Part shown: one piece after another, positions 9,214 through 16,879 of the stretch
Layout of the letters: each line of letters starts with the position of its first letter
Position numbering within the stretch: position 1 is the stretch's first letter
DNA from: JAXGOI01 sp040767605
Lineage (GTDB): Bacteria > Bacillota > Dehalobacteriia > UBA4068
Direction of reading: 5' to 3'
Length of the DNA: 64,000 nt
NCBI GenBank assembly: GCA_040767605.1
Contig: JAXGOI010000001.1
Span: 1,736,001-1,800,000 of the forward strand
Translations under genes and position numbers: made by a program
Notes under the pieces: model-generated
Told to the model about the DNA's origin: nothing
The model's input: only the letters and a program-made list of their open reading frames with translations
Database searches by the model: none

Positions 9214-9234
9214 TTGACAGGACATGGCATGTCC
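9214..9234 (+). promoter_or_regulatory. -35 element abutting palindromic operator copy 2
   Basis: TTGACA at 9214-9219 is followed without a gap by GGACATGGCATGTCC at 9220-9234. A repressor on the palindrome would cover the spacer of a promoter reading into the structured RNA and early genes. No good -10 hexamer is seen at 17 bp (tttcaa); tacatt further on is an alternative. So the operator is well supported as a repeat, the promoter less so. Confidence 0.55.
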
Positions 9235-9310
9235 ATTTTCAAAAAAAAATCCGTGTTACATTTAGTTTATAGATAAGCAATATTGCTTTCTAAATAAATC
9301 TCAAAGTCCT

Positions 9311-9457
9311 AGTGCGCATACGGACGGCGGGATGCATAAGAGTTCAGAACACAGTGATAAAGACTGTGTTTGGAATGAAGATGCACCCACCGTTATTTCG
9401 TGTGCCCTTTTTTAGGACAAGCGGAGTCTGTGGTCATCTTCACCGCAGGCTCTTTTT
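9311..9457 (+). ncRNA. structured leader or small RNA ending in a terminator
   Basis: The stretch folds on inspection into nested helices: an outer stem gcatacg (9316-9322) with cgtgtgc (9399-9405), an inner stem cggcggg (9325-9331) with cccaccg (9386-9392, one mismatch), and an apical hairpin aacacagt (9348-9355) with actgtgtt (9363-9370). Behind it, gagtctgtgg (9424-9433) pairs with ccgcaggctc (9443-9452) and is followed by five T, a rho-independent terminator. It lies between an operator-linked -35 element and the first early gene. It could be a free small RNA or a conditional leader. It matches no RNA family I can name. Confidence 0.5.
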
Positions 9458-9494
9458 GTATTCCGCCGCCCAATGACTAGGCGGAAAGGAATAC
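9458..9494 (+). promoter_or_regulatory. hairpin over the ribosome binding site of the sigma-like gene
   Basis: gtattcc (9458-9464) can pair with ggaatac (9488-9494), and ttccgcc (9461-9467) with ggcggaa (9480-9486). The stem includes or flanks the Shine-Dalgarno sequence aaagga of the gene at 9498. The loop gcccaatgactagg resembles the loops of hairpins at 10045, 43381 and 47673. Confidence 0.5.
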
Positions 9495-9497
9495 TTT

Positions 9498-10046
9498 ATG
9501 AAGATTCGAGTTTTATATGAAGACAACATCAAAAATGGTCACAAGAACTACACCACAATTGAAATTCCAGATGGAGATTACAGTGTTATGCTGGACATTG
9601 ACTATGAGCAACGTCTTGCAGAGGCAAAGCCTGAAAAGAAAGCAGAAGTTAAGCGTTGTGAGACTTTGCAGGAAATGTTCGACCTTATGAATGCCAAAGA
9701 ATACAACCACTGGCGCCGCTATCATAGGCATCTTGGCAATCCGAAGACTCCATATCGTAAAGATGATCAGGCTGAAGATGAAACAGATGTTATGGATACA
9801 TTTGCAGATAACTCTCAAGAAATAGAGCGCTCTAACCAATACGAGTACGAGGATGTTTGTAAATGGATACGCAAGGTACTCGGTAAAAAAGAAGATTGGG
9901 CGGATATGTTTATCGCAGTTCGTATGGAAGGTATGTCGATTCGAGAATATGCCAGTTCCATAGGTGTTAATGAAAACAATATTACTCAGAAATTAAAGCG
10001 AGCAACCAAGAAATTAGAACAAGAATATAAAAACCATCAGATTTGA
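9498..10046 (+). CDS. sigma-70-like (region 4) phage regulator
   Basis: 182-residue protein whose C-terminal 60 residues have the shape of sigma-70 region 4: WADMFIAVRMEGMSIREYA then SIGVNENNITQKLKRATKKLEQ, a HTH followed by a basic helix. Proteins of this kind are common at the start of early regions in clostridial phages and are annotated as sigma factor-like. No region 2 is seen, so it may bind DNA or RNA polymerase without being a complete sigma factor. It is the first gene after the leader RNA and hairpin, hence under the most elaborate 5' control in the window. The start is fixed by gcggaaagga upstream. Confidence 0.75.
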   Translation: MKIRVLYEDNIKNGHKNYTTIEIPDGDYSVMLDIDYEQRLAEAKPEKKAEVKRCETLQEMFDLMNAKEYNHWRRYHRHLGNPKTPYRKDDQAEDETDVMDTFADNSQEIERSNQYEYEDVCKWIRKVLGKKEDWADMFIAVRMEGMSIREYASSIGVNENNITQKLKRATKKLEQEYKNHQI

Positions 10047-10103
10047 CCTTCTCTCAAGGCTACCAGTTAGGAGGTCAAGTCCTCCAAAAAATTATAAGGA
10101 GGT
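10045..10103 (+). promoter_or_regulatory. leader hairpins with alternative anti-Shine-Dalgarno pairing
   Basis: A stem gacct (10045-10049) with aggtc (10072-10076) closes the loop ctcaaggctaccagttag. The segment cctcc (10081-10085) can pair either with ggagg (10070-10074) or with the Shine-Dalgarno sequence aaggaggt (10096-10103) of the Rha gene. The two pairings exclude each other, which is how translational switches work. The loop matches the GGCTACTAGGTAG-like loops elsewhere in this phage. Confidence 0.5.
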
Positions 10104-10110
10104 AATTCTG

Positions 10111-10779
10111 ATGAGAGAATTAATACCTAAAGACAAATATGGTGTATTTGCCGACACCAAGGATACGGCAAGAGTAGATAGCTTGTTTGTTGCTGAGTTC
10201 TTTGAAAAGGAGCATAAAAATGTTCTGCGTGATATTGCTAAAATCACTGACCCCAATTCTGGGTTAAGCAGAGAATTTGCTCAGCTCAATTTTGAGCCGA
10301 CCTCATACACTGATGGTTGGAACAGAAAACAAAAGGCTTATGCCATGACTCGTGACGGTTTCACTATGTTAGTCATGGGATATACGGGACAAAAAGCAAT
10401 GAAGTTCAAAGAGTTATACATCAAACGCTTTAATGAAATGGAGCAGTTTATTAAGACGCTTGTTTCAGCCCGTAAAGAGTTCCCTTTACTGACGGACAAC
10501 ATTAAGCTACTTCACGAAAATCCCAAGCCATATCACTTCAGTAATGAATGCGACATGATTAACCGCATTGTTACAGGGATGTCGGCAAAGCAATTTAGAA
10601 TTGCTAACGGTATTGAAAAAGGTAAAAGTATCCGTCCGTATCTTTCAGATGAGCAGATTACCATGCTGGAAACTCTGCAAAAAGTAGATGTGGGTTTATT
10701 AGTGGCTGTTCCAGATTATCAGCAGCGTAAGCGTCATCTGGAATGGTACAAGCTGAAGATGGAAGAGAACAAAAATTAA
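10111..10779 (+). CDS. Rha family phage regulatory protein
   Basis: 222-residue protein with the Rha (phage regulatory protein pRha) domain in its N-terminal half: VDSLFVAEFFEKEHKNVLRDI, then the Y-x-M-T-R-D-G-F-x-x-L-V-M-G-Y-T-G block typical of the family. Rha proteins influence the lytic/lysogenic choice in P22-like phages, where the gene interferes with growth in IHF-deficient hosts. The C-terminal part (about residues 130-222) is a separate, helical domain with a basic end. It has a strong ribosome binding site, sits between the sigma-like gene and DUF4406, and its translation may be controlled by the alternative hairpins in its leader. Confidence 0.85.
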   Translation: MRELIPKDKYGVFADTKDTARVDSLFVAEFFEKEHKNVLRDIAKITDPNSGLSREFAQLNFEPTSYTDGWNRKQKAYAMTRDGFTMLVMGYTGQKAMKFKELYIKRFNEMEQFIKTLVSARKEFPLLTDNIKLLHENPKPYHFSNECDMINRIVTGMSAKQFRIANGIEKGKSIRPYLSDEQITMLETLQKVDVGLLVAVPDYQQRKRHLEWYKLKMEENKN

Positions 10780-10793
10780 GGAGGATAATCATT

Positions 10794-11021
10794 ATGTTTT
10801 ATGTGAAAGAGAGATTGAACGATACCATGGAGGTATCTATTGAAATAACAGATGAGAATGTATTTTGCCATTGCCCGATGTGTGGTGCCCAGGTAATGGT
10901 GGATATTGCAGAAATTTTAAGTGACGGAGAGAGCGATCTATTTGGTACGGCAGTATTTTGTGATGAATGTGGAAAGAAGGTTAGAGCTGGAGGTAGACAT
11001 TATGAGCATAAACAAATTTAA
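10794..11021 (+). CDS. small zinc-ribbon-like phage protein
   Basis: 75-residue protein with two CxxC pairs (CPMC and CDEC, about 30 residues apart), plausibly one zinc ribbon. The start at 10794 follows aaggagg at 10777-10783. It overlaps the next gene by 20 bp, so the two are translationally coupled. No function is recognised; similar small zinc proteins are common fillers of phage early operons. Confidence 0.7.
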   Translation: MFYVKERLNDTMEVSIEITDENVFCHCPMCGAQVMVDIAEILSDGESDLFGTAVFCDECGKKVRAGGRHYEHKQI

Positions 11022-11436
11022 TTCAGAAGGATATCATGATCCGACTCCACATGAAGCACTTAGAAATATCACTCGTGAGGAAAAGGCAGCAGCAAAAGCT
11101 GCCTTCAAGCCTCTTGTCTATATTTGCTCCCCCTTTAGTGGCGATATAGAAAACAATAATAAGCGGACACGGGAGTTCTGCCGTTTCGCATTAGAAAAAG
11201 GAAATATCCCTCTTGCTCCCCACCTTCTGTTTCCGCAGTTTATGGATGACAACAATGAAAAAGAACGTGACCTGGCTATTTTCATGGATATTATCCTGAT
11301 GGGTAAATGCCAAGAGGTCTGGGTGCTAGGAGATGTGATTTCAAGAGGTATGAGCATTGAAATTGAAAAGGCAAAGAAACGCAGACAGCCGGTCAGATAT
11401 TTTAATAAGGATTTTGAGGAGGTAGAGGCTTTATGA
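11002..11436 (+). CDS. DUF4406 / nucleoside 2-deoxyribosyltransferase-like protein
   Basis: 144 residues. LVYICSPFSGDIENNNKRTREFCR and the later PLAPHLLFPQF and EVWVLGDVISRGMSIEI are the hallmarks of DUF4406, a Rossmann-like family related to nucleoside 2-deoxyribosyltransferases. It may act on nucleotides during phage DNA synthesis, but the reaction is not established. The start at 11002 was chosen for the ggagg at 10989-10993. It overlaps the next gene (11433) by 4 bp. Confidence 0.8.
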   Translation: MSINKFNSEGYHDPTPHEALRNITREEKAAAKAAFKPLVYICSPFSGDIENNNKRTREFCRFALEKGNIPLAPHLLFPQFMDDNNEKERDLAIFMDIILMGKCQEVWVLGDVISRGMSIEIEKAKKRRQPVRYFNKDFEEVEAL

Positions 11437-13790
11437 AAATAGCATACGGCAACAGCCGAAAAGCTTTGAAGTGGAAGAACAGCGACATTAGTTGGGAGGA
11501 TTTCTGCTCCCGTGTTAAGATCACACAGCGTACCACCGAAACCGTAGAAGAATATCGAAAATTGAGGAAAGATGCTCGGGATGACATCAAAGATGTGGGT
11601 GGTTTTGTTGGGGGGCACTTAAAAGAAGGGAGACGCGGTAAAGGAAAAGTGCTGTCGCGCTCTATGCTAACCCTTGATATGGATTATGGAACAAGTGGTA
11701 TTTGGGAAGAAATCTCTACCTTCTTCCCTTACCAATGTTGTATCTATTCTACCCATAAACATACCCCAGAAAATCCAAGACTAAGGCTGATCATTCCTCT
11801 CTTTCGTGATGTGGGAGAGGAAGAGTATGCAGCTGTTAGTCGCATGGTCGCAAAAGAAATAGGCATAGACCTTTTTGATGACACTACCTATGAACCAGAA
11901 CGATTAATGTATTGGCCGTCTACTTCAATAAACGGCATTTTTGTGTATGAAGAGAAAGATGGCTCCATTCTTGATCCTGATGAATTTCTAAATAAATACG
12001 ATGATTGGCGAGACACCAGTACTTGGCCCGTATCCTCTAGGCAGTCAGAAGTACTTGATCGCTCATTAAAGGAACAAGCCGATCCACTTTCAAAAGAGGG
12101 AGTTATCGGTACTTTTTGTCGTAGCTACTCAGTAAGCACTGCAATCGATATGTTCTTAAAGGATATATACGAGCCTTCAGCAATAACTGGTCGCTATGAT
12201 TATATCCCGGCTGATTCCAGTGCTGGTGTCATACTCTATGATGATAAGTTTGCCTATTCCCACCACGCAACAGACCCTGCAAGTGGGAGACTGCTTAATG
12301 CTTTTGACCTTGTTCGTATTCATAAGTTTGGTCATTTAGATGATAGAGCATCAGAGAATACTCCACCAAGTAAGCTACCATCCTTTGTCAACATGTGCGA
12401 ATTTGCCATTCAAGATGATGAAGTAAAAGCACAGTTTACGAAAGAGCGGATGGAACAGGCTACGATTGATTTTACTGAAGATAACTGGCAGACAGCACTT
12501 GAACTAGATAAGCAAGGAAAGATTAAGGACACCTTGGATAATATCGTTCTTATCATCCGCAACGATTCAGAACTAGAATCCATTGCCTTTAATAAGCACC
12601 GTGATGGAATCGATGCTAGAGATGGATTGCCTTGGGAACAGATGAAGGGTGGCTGGAATGATTCAGATAATGCAGCCCTTAAAGTTTATCTATCTAATAA
12701 ATATGGCATCTACTCCCCAACCAAAACAAAGGACGCAATACTAGCAGTCGCAGCAGAGCGATCCTATCATCCTATAAAAGAATACCTGGATCATCTACCA
12801 GAGTGGGATGGAACCGATCGCGTTGAGACCTTACTGATTGATTATTTTAATGCAACAGATAATTCCTATACCAGAGCCGTTACTAGAAAAATGATGGTGG
12901 CAGCAGTCGCTAGAATTGTTCAACCTGGTACGAAATTCGACAGCGTTTTAATTCTGAATGGACCACAAGGCATCGGTAAGTCTACCTTCTTTGCAAAGCT
13001 TGCAGGCGATTGGTTTTCCGATAGTTTAACCCTCACCGATATGAAAGACAAAGCAGGCCCTGAAAAACTTCAAGGGTACTGGATCTTAGAACTGGGCGAA
13101 CTAGCTGGCATGCGAAAAACCGATGTGGAGGTTGTGAAATCCTTTATTTCAAGGTCGGATGATAAATACCGTGCCAGTTATGGGGTGAATGTTGAAAGCC
13201 ACCCACGTCAATGTATCATTGTCGGCTCTACCAATGCAGAAAGTGGATTTTTGCGAGACATCACGGGTAACCGAAGATTCTGGCCAGTGCGTATTAGTGG
13301 TGATGGTAAAAGAAAAGCATGGCAGATGTCCGTATACGATGTAGAGCAGATTTGGGCAGAAACTTTGGTGCTTTATGCCAAAGGTGAAAAGCTCTATTTA
13401 GAGGGCAGTGATGTAGAGTTGGCAACGAATGAGCAGGCAGATGCCATGGAGAGTGATGAGCGAGAAGGGCTTGTTCGCACTTACCTCGATACGCTTTTAC
13501 CCGATGATTGGAATGCCTTGTCCTTATACGAGCGAAGAAACTACCTAAACGGTAGTGAATTTGGTGGGGAATCCCGTGTTGGCACGGTTGAACGCACGCT
13601 TGTTTGCAATATGGAAATTTGGTGTGAATGCTTTGGAAGGGATGCCTCCGCCATGAAACCTGCGGACTCCTATGCCATTGCAGGCATTATGAAAAAGATT
13701 AATGGCTGGAACAAGTACCAAGGGAACAAGAACGGAACAAGTAATTTTCCCATTTACGGTAGGCAACGTTGTTACGAGAAGAATGAGTAA
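11433..13790 (+). CDS. virulence-associated protein E (VapE)-type primase-helicase
   Basis: 785-residue replication protein. The C-terminal half holds the VapE/VirE P-loop domain: GPQGIGKST at about residues 510-518, then LELGELAGM and IVGSTNAESGFLRDITGNRRFWP. The N-terminal half (LTLDMDYGTSG, YSTHKHTPENPRLRLIIPL) resembles the primase-polymerase-like region found in such fusions. It is expected to start phage DNA replication. In related phages it lies next to DUF2800, DUF2815 and DNA polymerase genes, which here are 30 kb away at 43.9-47.7 kb. The start is set by gaggaggtagag and a 4-bp overlap with DUF4406. Confidence 0.88.
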   Translation: MKIAYGNSRKALKWKNSDISWEDFCSRVKITQRTTETVEEYRKLRKDARDDIKDVGGFVGGHLKEGRRGKGKVLSRSMLTLDMDYGTSGIWEEISTFFPYQCCIYSTHKHTPENPRLRLIIPLFRDVGEEEYAAVSRMVAKEIGIDLFDDTTYEPERLMYWPSTSINGIFVYEEKDGSILDPDEFLNKYDDWRDTSTWPVSSRQSEVLDRSLKEQADPLSKEGVIGTFCRSYSVSTAIDMFLKDIYEPSAITGRYDYIPADSSAGVILYDDKFAYSHHATDPASGRLLNAFDLVRIHKFGHLDDRASENTPPSKLPSFVNMCEFAIQDDEVKAQFTKERMEQATIDFTEDNWQTALELDKQGKIKDTLDNIVLIIRNDSELESIAFNKHRDGIDARDGLPWEQMKGGWNDSDNAALKVYLSNKYGIYSPTKTKDAILAVAAERSYHPIKEYLDHLPEWDGTDRVETLLIDYFNATDNSYTRAVTRKMMVAAVARIVQPGTKFDSVLILNGPQGIGKSTFFAKLAGDWFSDSLTLTDMKDKAGPEKLQGYWILELGELAGMRKTDVEVVKSFISRSDDKYRASYGVNVESHPRQCIIVGSTNAESGFLRDITGNRRFWPVRISGDGKRKAWQMSVYDVEQIWAETLVLYAKGEKLYLEGSDVELATNEQADAMESDEREGLVRTYLDTLLPDDWNALSLYERRNYLNGSEFGGESRVGTVERTLVCNMEIWCECFGRDASAMKPADSYAIAGIMKKINGWNKYQGNKNGTSNFPIYGRQRCYEKNE

Positions 13791-14014
13791 GGTCGTTCCT
13801 TGTTCTTTAGTTGTTCCTTATGCTTGTTCTCTTAAAAACCCAGTCATTACCGATGTTCTGGCTTTACTGGAATGAGTGGAACAAGAGTTTTACTACTTAG
13901 TAATAAATTAATAAATAGTAGTAGTAAAGCATCGTGAGCGTATGTATGCGCGCGTATAGGAAAAAACGTTAAAAGTTGTGCTTGTTGTTCCTGATGAATT
14001 TATGGAGGTCATTT

Positions 14015-14296
14015 ATGCAAGAAAAATATATAGAACAAAAAATGGTAGCAGCAGTAAAAAGCCTGGGAGGTATGGCACCGAAATTTGTGAGTCCTGGAAT
14101 AGATGGCATGCCCGATCGCATTGTATTACTTCCCATGGGGAGAATCGCCTTTGTCGAATGTAAAGCAACAGGAAAAAAGATGAGACCTTTACAGAATAAA
14201 AGAAAGAAGCAATTAGAGGCATTAGGCTTTTTGGTTTATTGCCTTGATGATGTAGAACAGATTGGAGGGATACTTAGTGAAATACAAGCCACATGA
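14015..14296 (+). CDS. VRR-NUC domain nuclease
   Basis: 93-residue stand-alone VRR-NUC domain of the PD-(D/E)xK superfamily: G-I-D-G-M-P-D-R followed by G-R-I-A-F-V-E-C-K gives the metal-binding D and E-x-K. Small VRR-NUC proteins sit beside SNF2 helicases in many phages and may act on branched DNA during replication or recombination. ATG 14015 is preceded by tggagg (14002-14007). It overlaps the helicase gene by 20 bp. The 224 bp before it hold short T-A-rich repeats but no clear signal. Confidence 0.85.
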   Translation: MQEKYIEQKMVAAVKSLGGMAPKFVSPGIDGMPDRIVLLPMGRIAFVECKATGKKMRPLQNKRKKQLEALGFLVYCLDDVEQIGGILSEIQAT

Positions 14297-15629
14297 ATAC
14301 CAAAGTTATGCCACTGATTTTATTTTATCCCATCCCATATCGGCTGTATTTCTTGAAATGGGCTTAGGTAAAAGTGTGATTACCTTATCCGCCATATTTG
14401 ATTTGTGTTTAGACAGCTTTCTCGTATGTAAAGTGCTAGTCATTGCTCCACTTAGAGTAGCAAGGGATACATGGCCTGCCGAAATCAATAAGTGGGATCA
14501 TCTAAAAGGACTCTCTTATTCAGTGGCAGTGGGAACGGAAAAAGAAAGAATCGATGCCCTCAAGAAACAATCAACGCTATACATCATCAACCGTGAGAAC
14601 GTGGATTGGCTGGTTCATAAAAGTGGTATTCCTTTTCATTTTGATATGGTGGTCATTGATGAGTTATCGTCCTTTAAGTCATATGGGGCAAAACGATTCA
14701 AAAGCCTTTTAAAAGTCAGACCTTCTGTAAAAAGAATAGTCGGTCTTACCGGTACTCCCTCCAGTAATGGAATGATGGATTTATGGGCAGAGTTTCGAAT
14801 TCTAGATTTGGGTCAAAGGCTTGGTCGGTACATTAGTCATTATCGAAACACCTACTTTACACCGGATAAAAGAAACGCACAGATTGTTTTTAGTTACAAA
14901 CCTCTGCCCAGTGCTGAAGAGGAAATCTACAAACAAATATCGGACATCACCATTTCTATGAAATCTACTGATTATCTCAAGATGCCTGAATATGTCAGCA
15001 ATGAAGTGTTTGTCATTTTAAGCGATAAGGAATGGAAGATTTATTCGGAATTTAAGGAAGAAATGGTTGCTAACTTAGGTGATGAGGAGATTGATGCGGT
15101 TAATGCGGCTGTCCTTTCTGGAAAACTTCTGCAGATGGCAAATGGTGCTGTCTATGATGATAAAAACAAGGCACATTTGATTCATGACAGAAAGCTTGAT
15201 GCACTGGAGGACTTGATTGAAGGAGCAAACGGTAAACCGGTGCTTGTTGCTTATTGGTATAAGCATGACCTGGAGCGTATTCGGAAGAGATTTCCCGTTA
15301 GGCAGATTATCACATCTAAAGATATTGAAGATTGGAATAACGGCGGTATTCCTATCGCTGTTATTCACCCGGCAAGTGCAGGACACGGTCTTAATCTTCA
15401 AAGTGGTGGTTCTACCCTTATATGGTTTGGACTTACCTGGTCTTTGGAGTTGTATCAGCAAACCAATGCCCGCCTTTACAGGCAAGGTCAAAATGAAACG
15501 GTTGTTATTCACCACATTATTGCCAAAGATACCATAGATGAAGATGTAATTATAGCACTCACCAGAAAAGAAAAAACGCAAGCCTCTTTAATCGATGCTG
15601 TAAAGGCTAAATTGGAGGTGGTGCAATGA
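14277..15629 (+). CDS. SNF2-family DEAD/DEAH-like helicase
   Basis: 450-residue SF2 helicase of the SNF2 type. Motif I EMGLGKSV is near residue 27-34, motif II DELS near 127, motif III LTGTPSSNGMMDLWAE, and motif VI QQTNARLYRQGQNETV near the C-terminus. The usual SNF2 chromatin domains are absent; this is the compact phage form. It probably remodels protein-DNA or forked DNA together with the VRR-NUC nuclease. The GTG at 14277 was preferred over a TTG at 14262 because ggagg at 14264-14268 is correctly spaced to it. Confidence 0.87.
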   Translation: MKYKPHEYQSYATDFILSHPISAVFLEMGLGKSVITLSAIFDLCLDSFLVCKVLVIAPLRVARDTWPAEINKWDHLKGLSYSVAVGTEKERIDALKKQSTLYIINRENVDWLVHKSGIPFHFDMVVIDELSSFKSYGAKRFKSLLKVRPSVKRIVGLTGTPSSNGMMDLWAEFRILDLGQRLGRYISHYRNTYFTPDKRNAQIVFSYKPLPSAEEEIYKQISDITISMKSTDYLKMPEYVSNEVFVILSDKEWKIYSEFKEEMVANLGDEEIDAVNAAVLSGKLLQMANGAVYDDKNKAHLIHDRKLDALEDLIEGANGKPVLVAYWYKHDLERIRKRFPVRQIITSKDIEDWNNGGIPIAVIHPASAGHGLNLQSGGSTLIWFGLTWSLELYQQTNARLYRQGQNETVVIHHIIAKDTIDEDVIIALTRKEKTQASLIDAVKAKLEVVQ

Positions 15630-15850
15630 CCGACCCTTATGAGCAACTTGCAAATGCTATTATCCTGCAAGCTGTTAAGGATTACAGAGATGCATTAAAG
15701 AAACTGAAAAAACGTCCCCGCTATGATCCTGCGAAGGACACAATAGCCGAGGTGGAGAGGTTCTTCCACTCAGATTGGTATAGAGAACTTACCTCTGTTG
15801 ATGGGAATTTCCTAATAAAAAATTTAAGATCGGAGGTAAGAGAAGGATGA
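15626..15850 (+). CDS. small conserved phage protein
   Basis: 74 residues, ATG overlapping the helicase stop (ATGA). Sequence features are a predicted helix with KKLKKRPRYDP and the segment VERFFHSDWYRELT. Proteins of this kind are regularly found between the SNF2 gene and the ArpU-like regulator in Firmicute phages. The function is not known. It overlaps the next gene by 4 bp. Confidence 0.7.
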   Translation: MTDPYEQLANAIILQAVKDYRDALKKLKKRPRYDPAKDTIAEVERFFHSDWYRELTSVDGNFLIKNLRSEVREG

Positions 15851-16272
15851 AAGTAAAGGAATATTTACACCAAGCATATAGGCTTGATAAAAGAATACAG
15901 TCAGACATCGAGGAAATGGAGTGCCTTAGAGAAATGGCAACTAATGTATCCTCGCCAAGCTGGGATGAAAAGGTGCAAACCTCACGAAATACAGACGCCA
16001 AGTTTGTAAGATGTTTAGAGCGAATTATAGATTTGGAAAGTAAGATAAACGCGGAAGTGGATAACCTTGTAGCACTCAAAGAGCAGATAAGGAGTGTAAT
16101 CAACGAGGTTGTAGACACGGATGAACGCATGGTTTTACGGTATCGGTATGTGCATAACTTCACTTGGGAACAAATCGGTGATGAACTCAATGCCGACAGA
16201 ACGACAGTTTATAGGTGGCACAATGTAGCTCTTAACCATGTGACCCTTCCTGAAAATCCTATTAAAATATAG
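15847..16272 (+). CDS. ArpU/DUF1492-like late transcription regulator
   Basis: 141 residues with a long N-terminal helical part and a C-terminal sigma region 4-like HTH: MVLRYRYVHNFTWEQIGDEL followed by DRTTVYRWHNVAL. This matches ArpU/DUF1492-type phage proteins thought to switch on late genes. It is the last gene of the early operon and is followed directly by repeated TGCAACA motifs and a -10 element, then the HNH and terminase genes, exactly where a late activator would act. Confidence 0.78.
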   Translation: MKVKEYLHQAYRLDKRIQSDIEEMECLREMATNVSSPSWDEKVQTSRNTDAKFVRCLERIIDLESKINAEVDNLVALKEQIRSVINEVVDTDERMVLRYRYVHNFTWEQIGDELNADRTTVYRWHNVALNHVTLPENPIKI

Positions 16273-16334
16273 TTTGCACATTCTGCAACACTTTGCAACA
16301 AGATACCACAGTTGCAGTTATGTTATTATATAAT
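16272..16334 (+). promoter_or_regulatory. candidate late promoter with TTGCA repeats
   Basis: The region holds ttgca at about 16274, tgcaaca at 16284 and 16294, and ttgca at 16312, followed by TATAAT at 16329-16334. No -35 hexamer is placed correctly. A missing -35 with upstream repeats suggests activator dependence, probably on the ArpU-like protein. Confidence 0.4.
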
Positions 16335-16350
16335 CAGCAAAATAGATTCC

Positions 16351-16385
16351 AAGCCTTGAGGGAGCAATCCTGCGAGGCTTTCTTT
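16351..16385 (+). terminator. hairpin between early and late genes
   Basis: aagcct (16351-16356) pairs with aggctt (16375-16380) with further inner pairing, then ttcttt. It sits just after the candidate late promoter, so it may act as an attenuator rather than a simple terminator. Confidence 0.45.
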
Positions 16386-16407
16386 ATGTGCGAACGGAGG
16401 TGAAACC

Positions 16408-16767
16408 ATGCCAAGAAGTCCAAAGAAACCCTGTTCTTATCCAAACTGCCCCAACCTAACTGACAGTCGATTTTGTGAGAAACACGAATCACAAGACCGC
16501 AAACAATACAACAAACACTCACGCAACCCCGATACCAATCGTAAATACGGCAGAGCGTGGAAAAGAATTCGTGACAGTTACATCGCCATACACCCGCTGT
16601 GTGAACGCTGTCAACGTGACGGCAATCTCACTCCTGCTGAAGAAGTACACCATAAGCTACCAGTTTCTCAAGGCGGACAGCATAATAGAGATAACTTGAT
16701 GTCACTTTGTCGCTCTTGTCACAACAAGATGCATCTTGAAATTGGTGATAGGCAGATAAGACGGTAG
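16408..16767 (+). CDS. HNH endonuclease (packaging associated)
   Basis: 119 residues. The HNH core is CERCQRDGNLTPAEEVHHKL followed by N-R-D-N-L-M-S-L-C-R-S-C-H-N-K-M-H, with the CxxC pairs of a zinc-stabilised HNH fold. An extra N-terminal Cys/His cluster (CSYPNC, CEKH) may form a second zinc site. HNH proteins next to the terminase are required for cos cleavage in HK97-group phages, and this gene directly precedes the small terminase. Ribosome binding site acggaggtg. Confidence 0.88.
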   Translation: MPRSPKKPCSYPNCPNLTDSRFCEKHESQDRKQYNKHSRNPDTNRKYGRAWKRIRDSYIAIHPLCERCQRDGNLTPAEEVHHKLPVSQGGQHNRDNLMSLCRSCHNKMHLEIGDRQIRR

Positions 16768-16796
16768 GGGGATTGCTATCTCTACAACTTATAAAA

Positions 16797-16830
16797 CGGA
16801 CAGCGGCCTGGGGCTTCGCGTGTAAAAATC
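16797..16830. other. candidate cos region
   Basis: GC-rich segment cggacagcggcctggggc, then ttcgcgtgtaaaaatc, between the HNH and small terminase genes, where cos lies in HNH-terminase phages. It stands out against AT-rich surroundings. The staggered cut site cannot be seen directly. Confidence 0.4.
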
Positions 16831-16879
16831 AGAAATCAAAGGGGGTATTAAAGACTTTTAGGAAAGTGGGGTGAAAAAC

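Noticed and set aside
15075..15581. 168-codon antisense frame opposite the SNF2 helicase
   Set aside because: Overlaps a gene with all helicase motifs and lacks a ribosome binding site.
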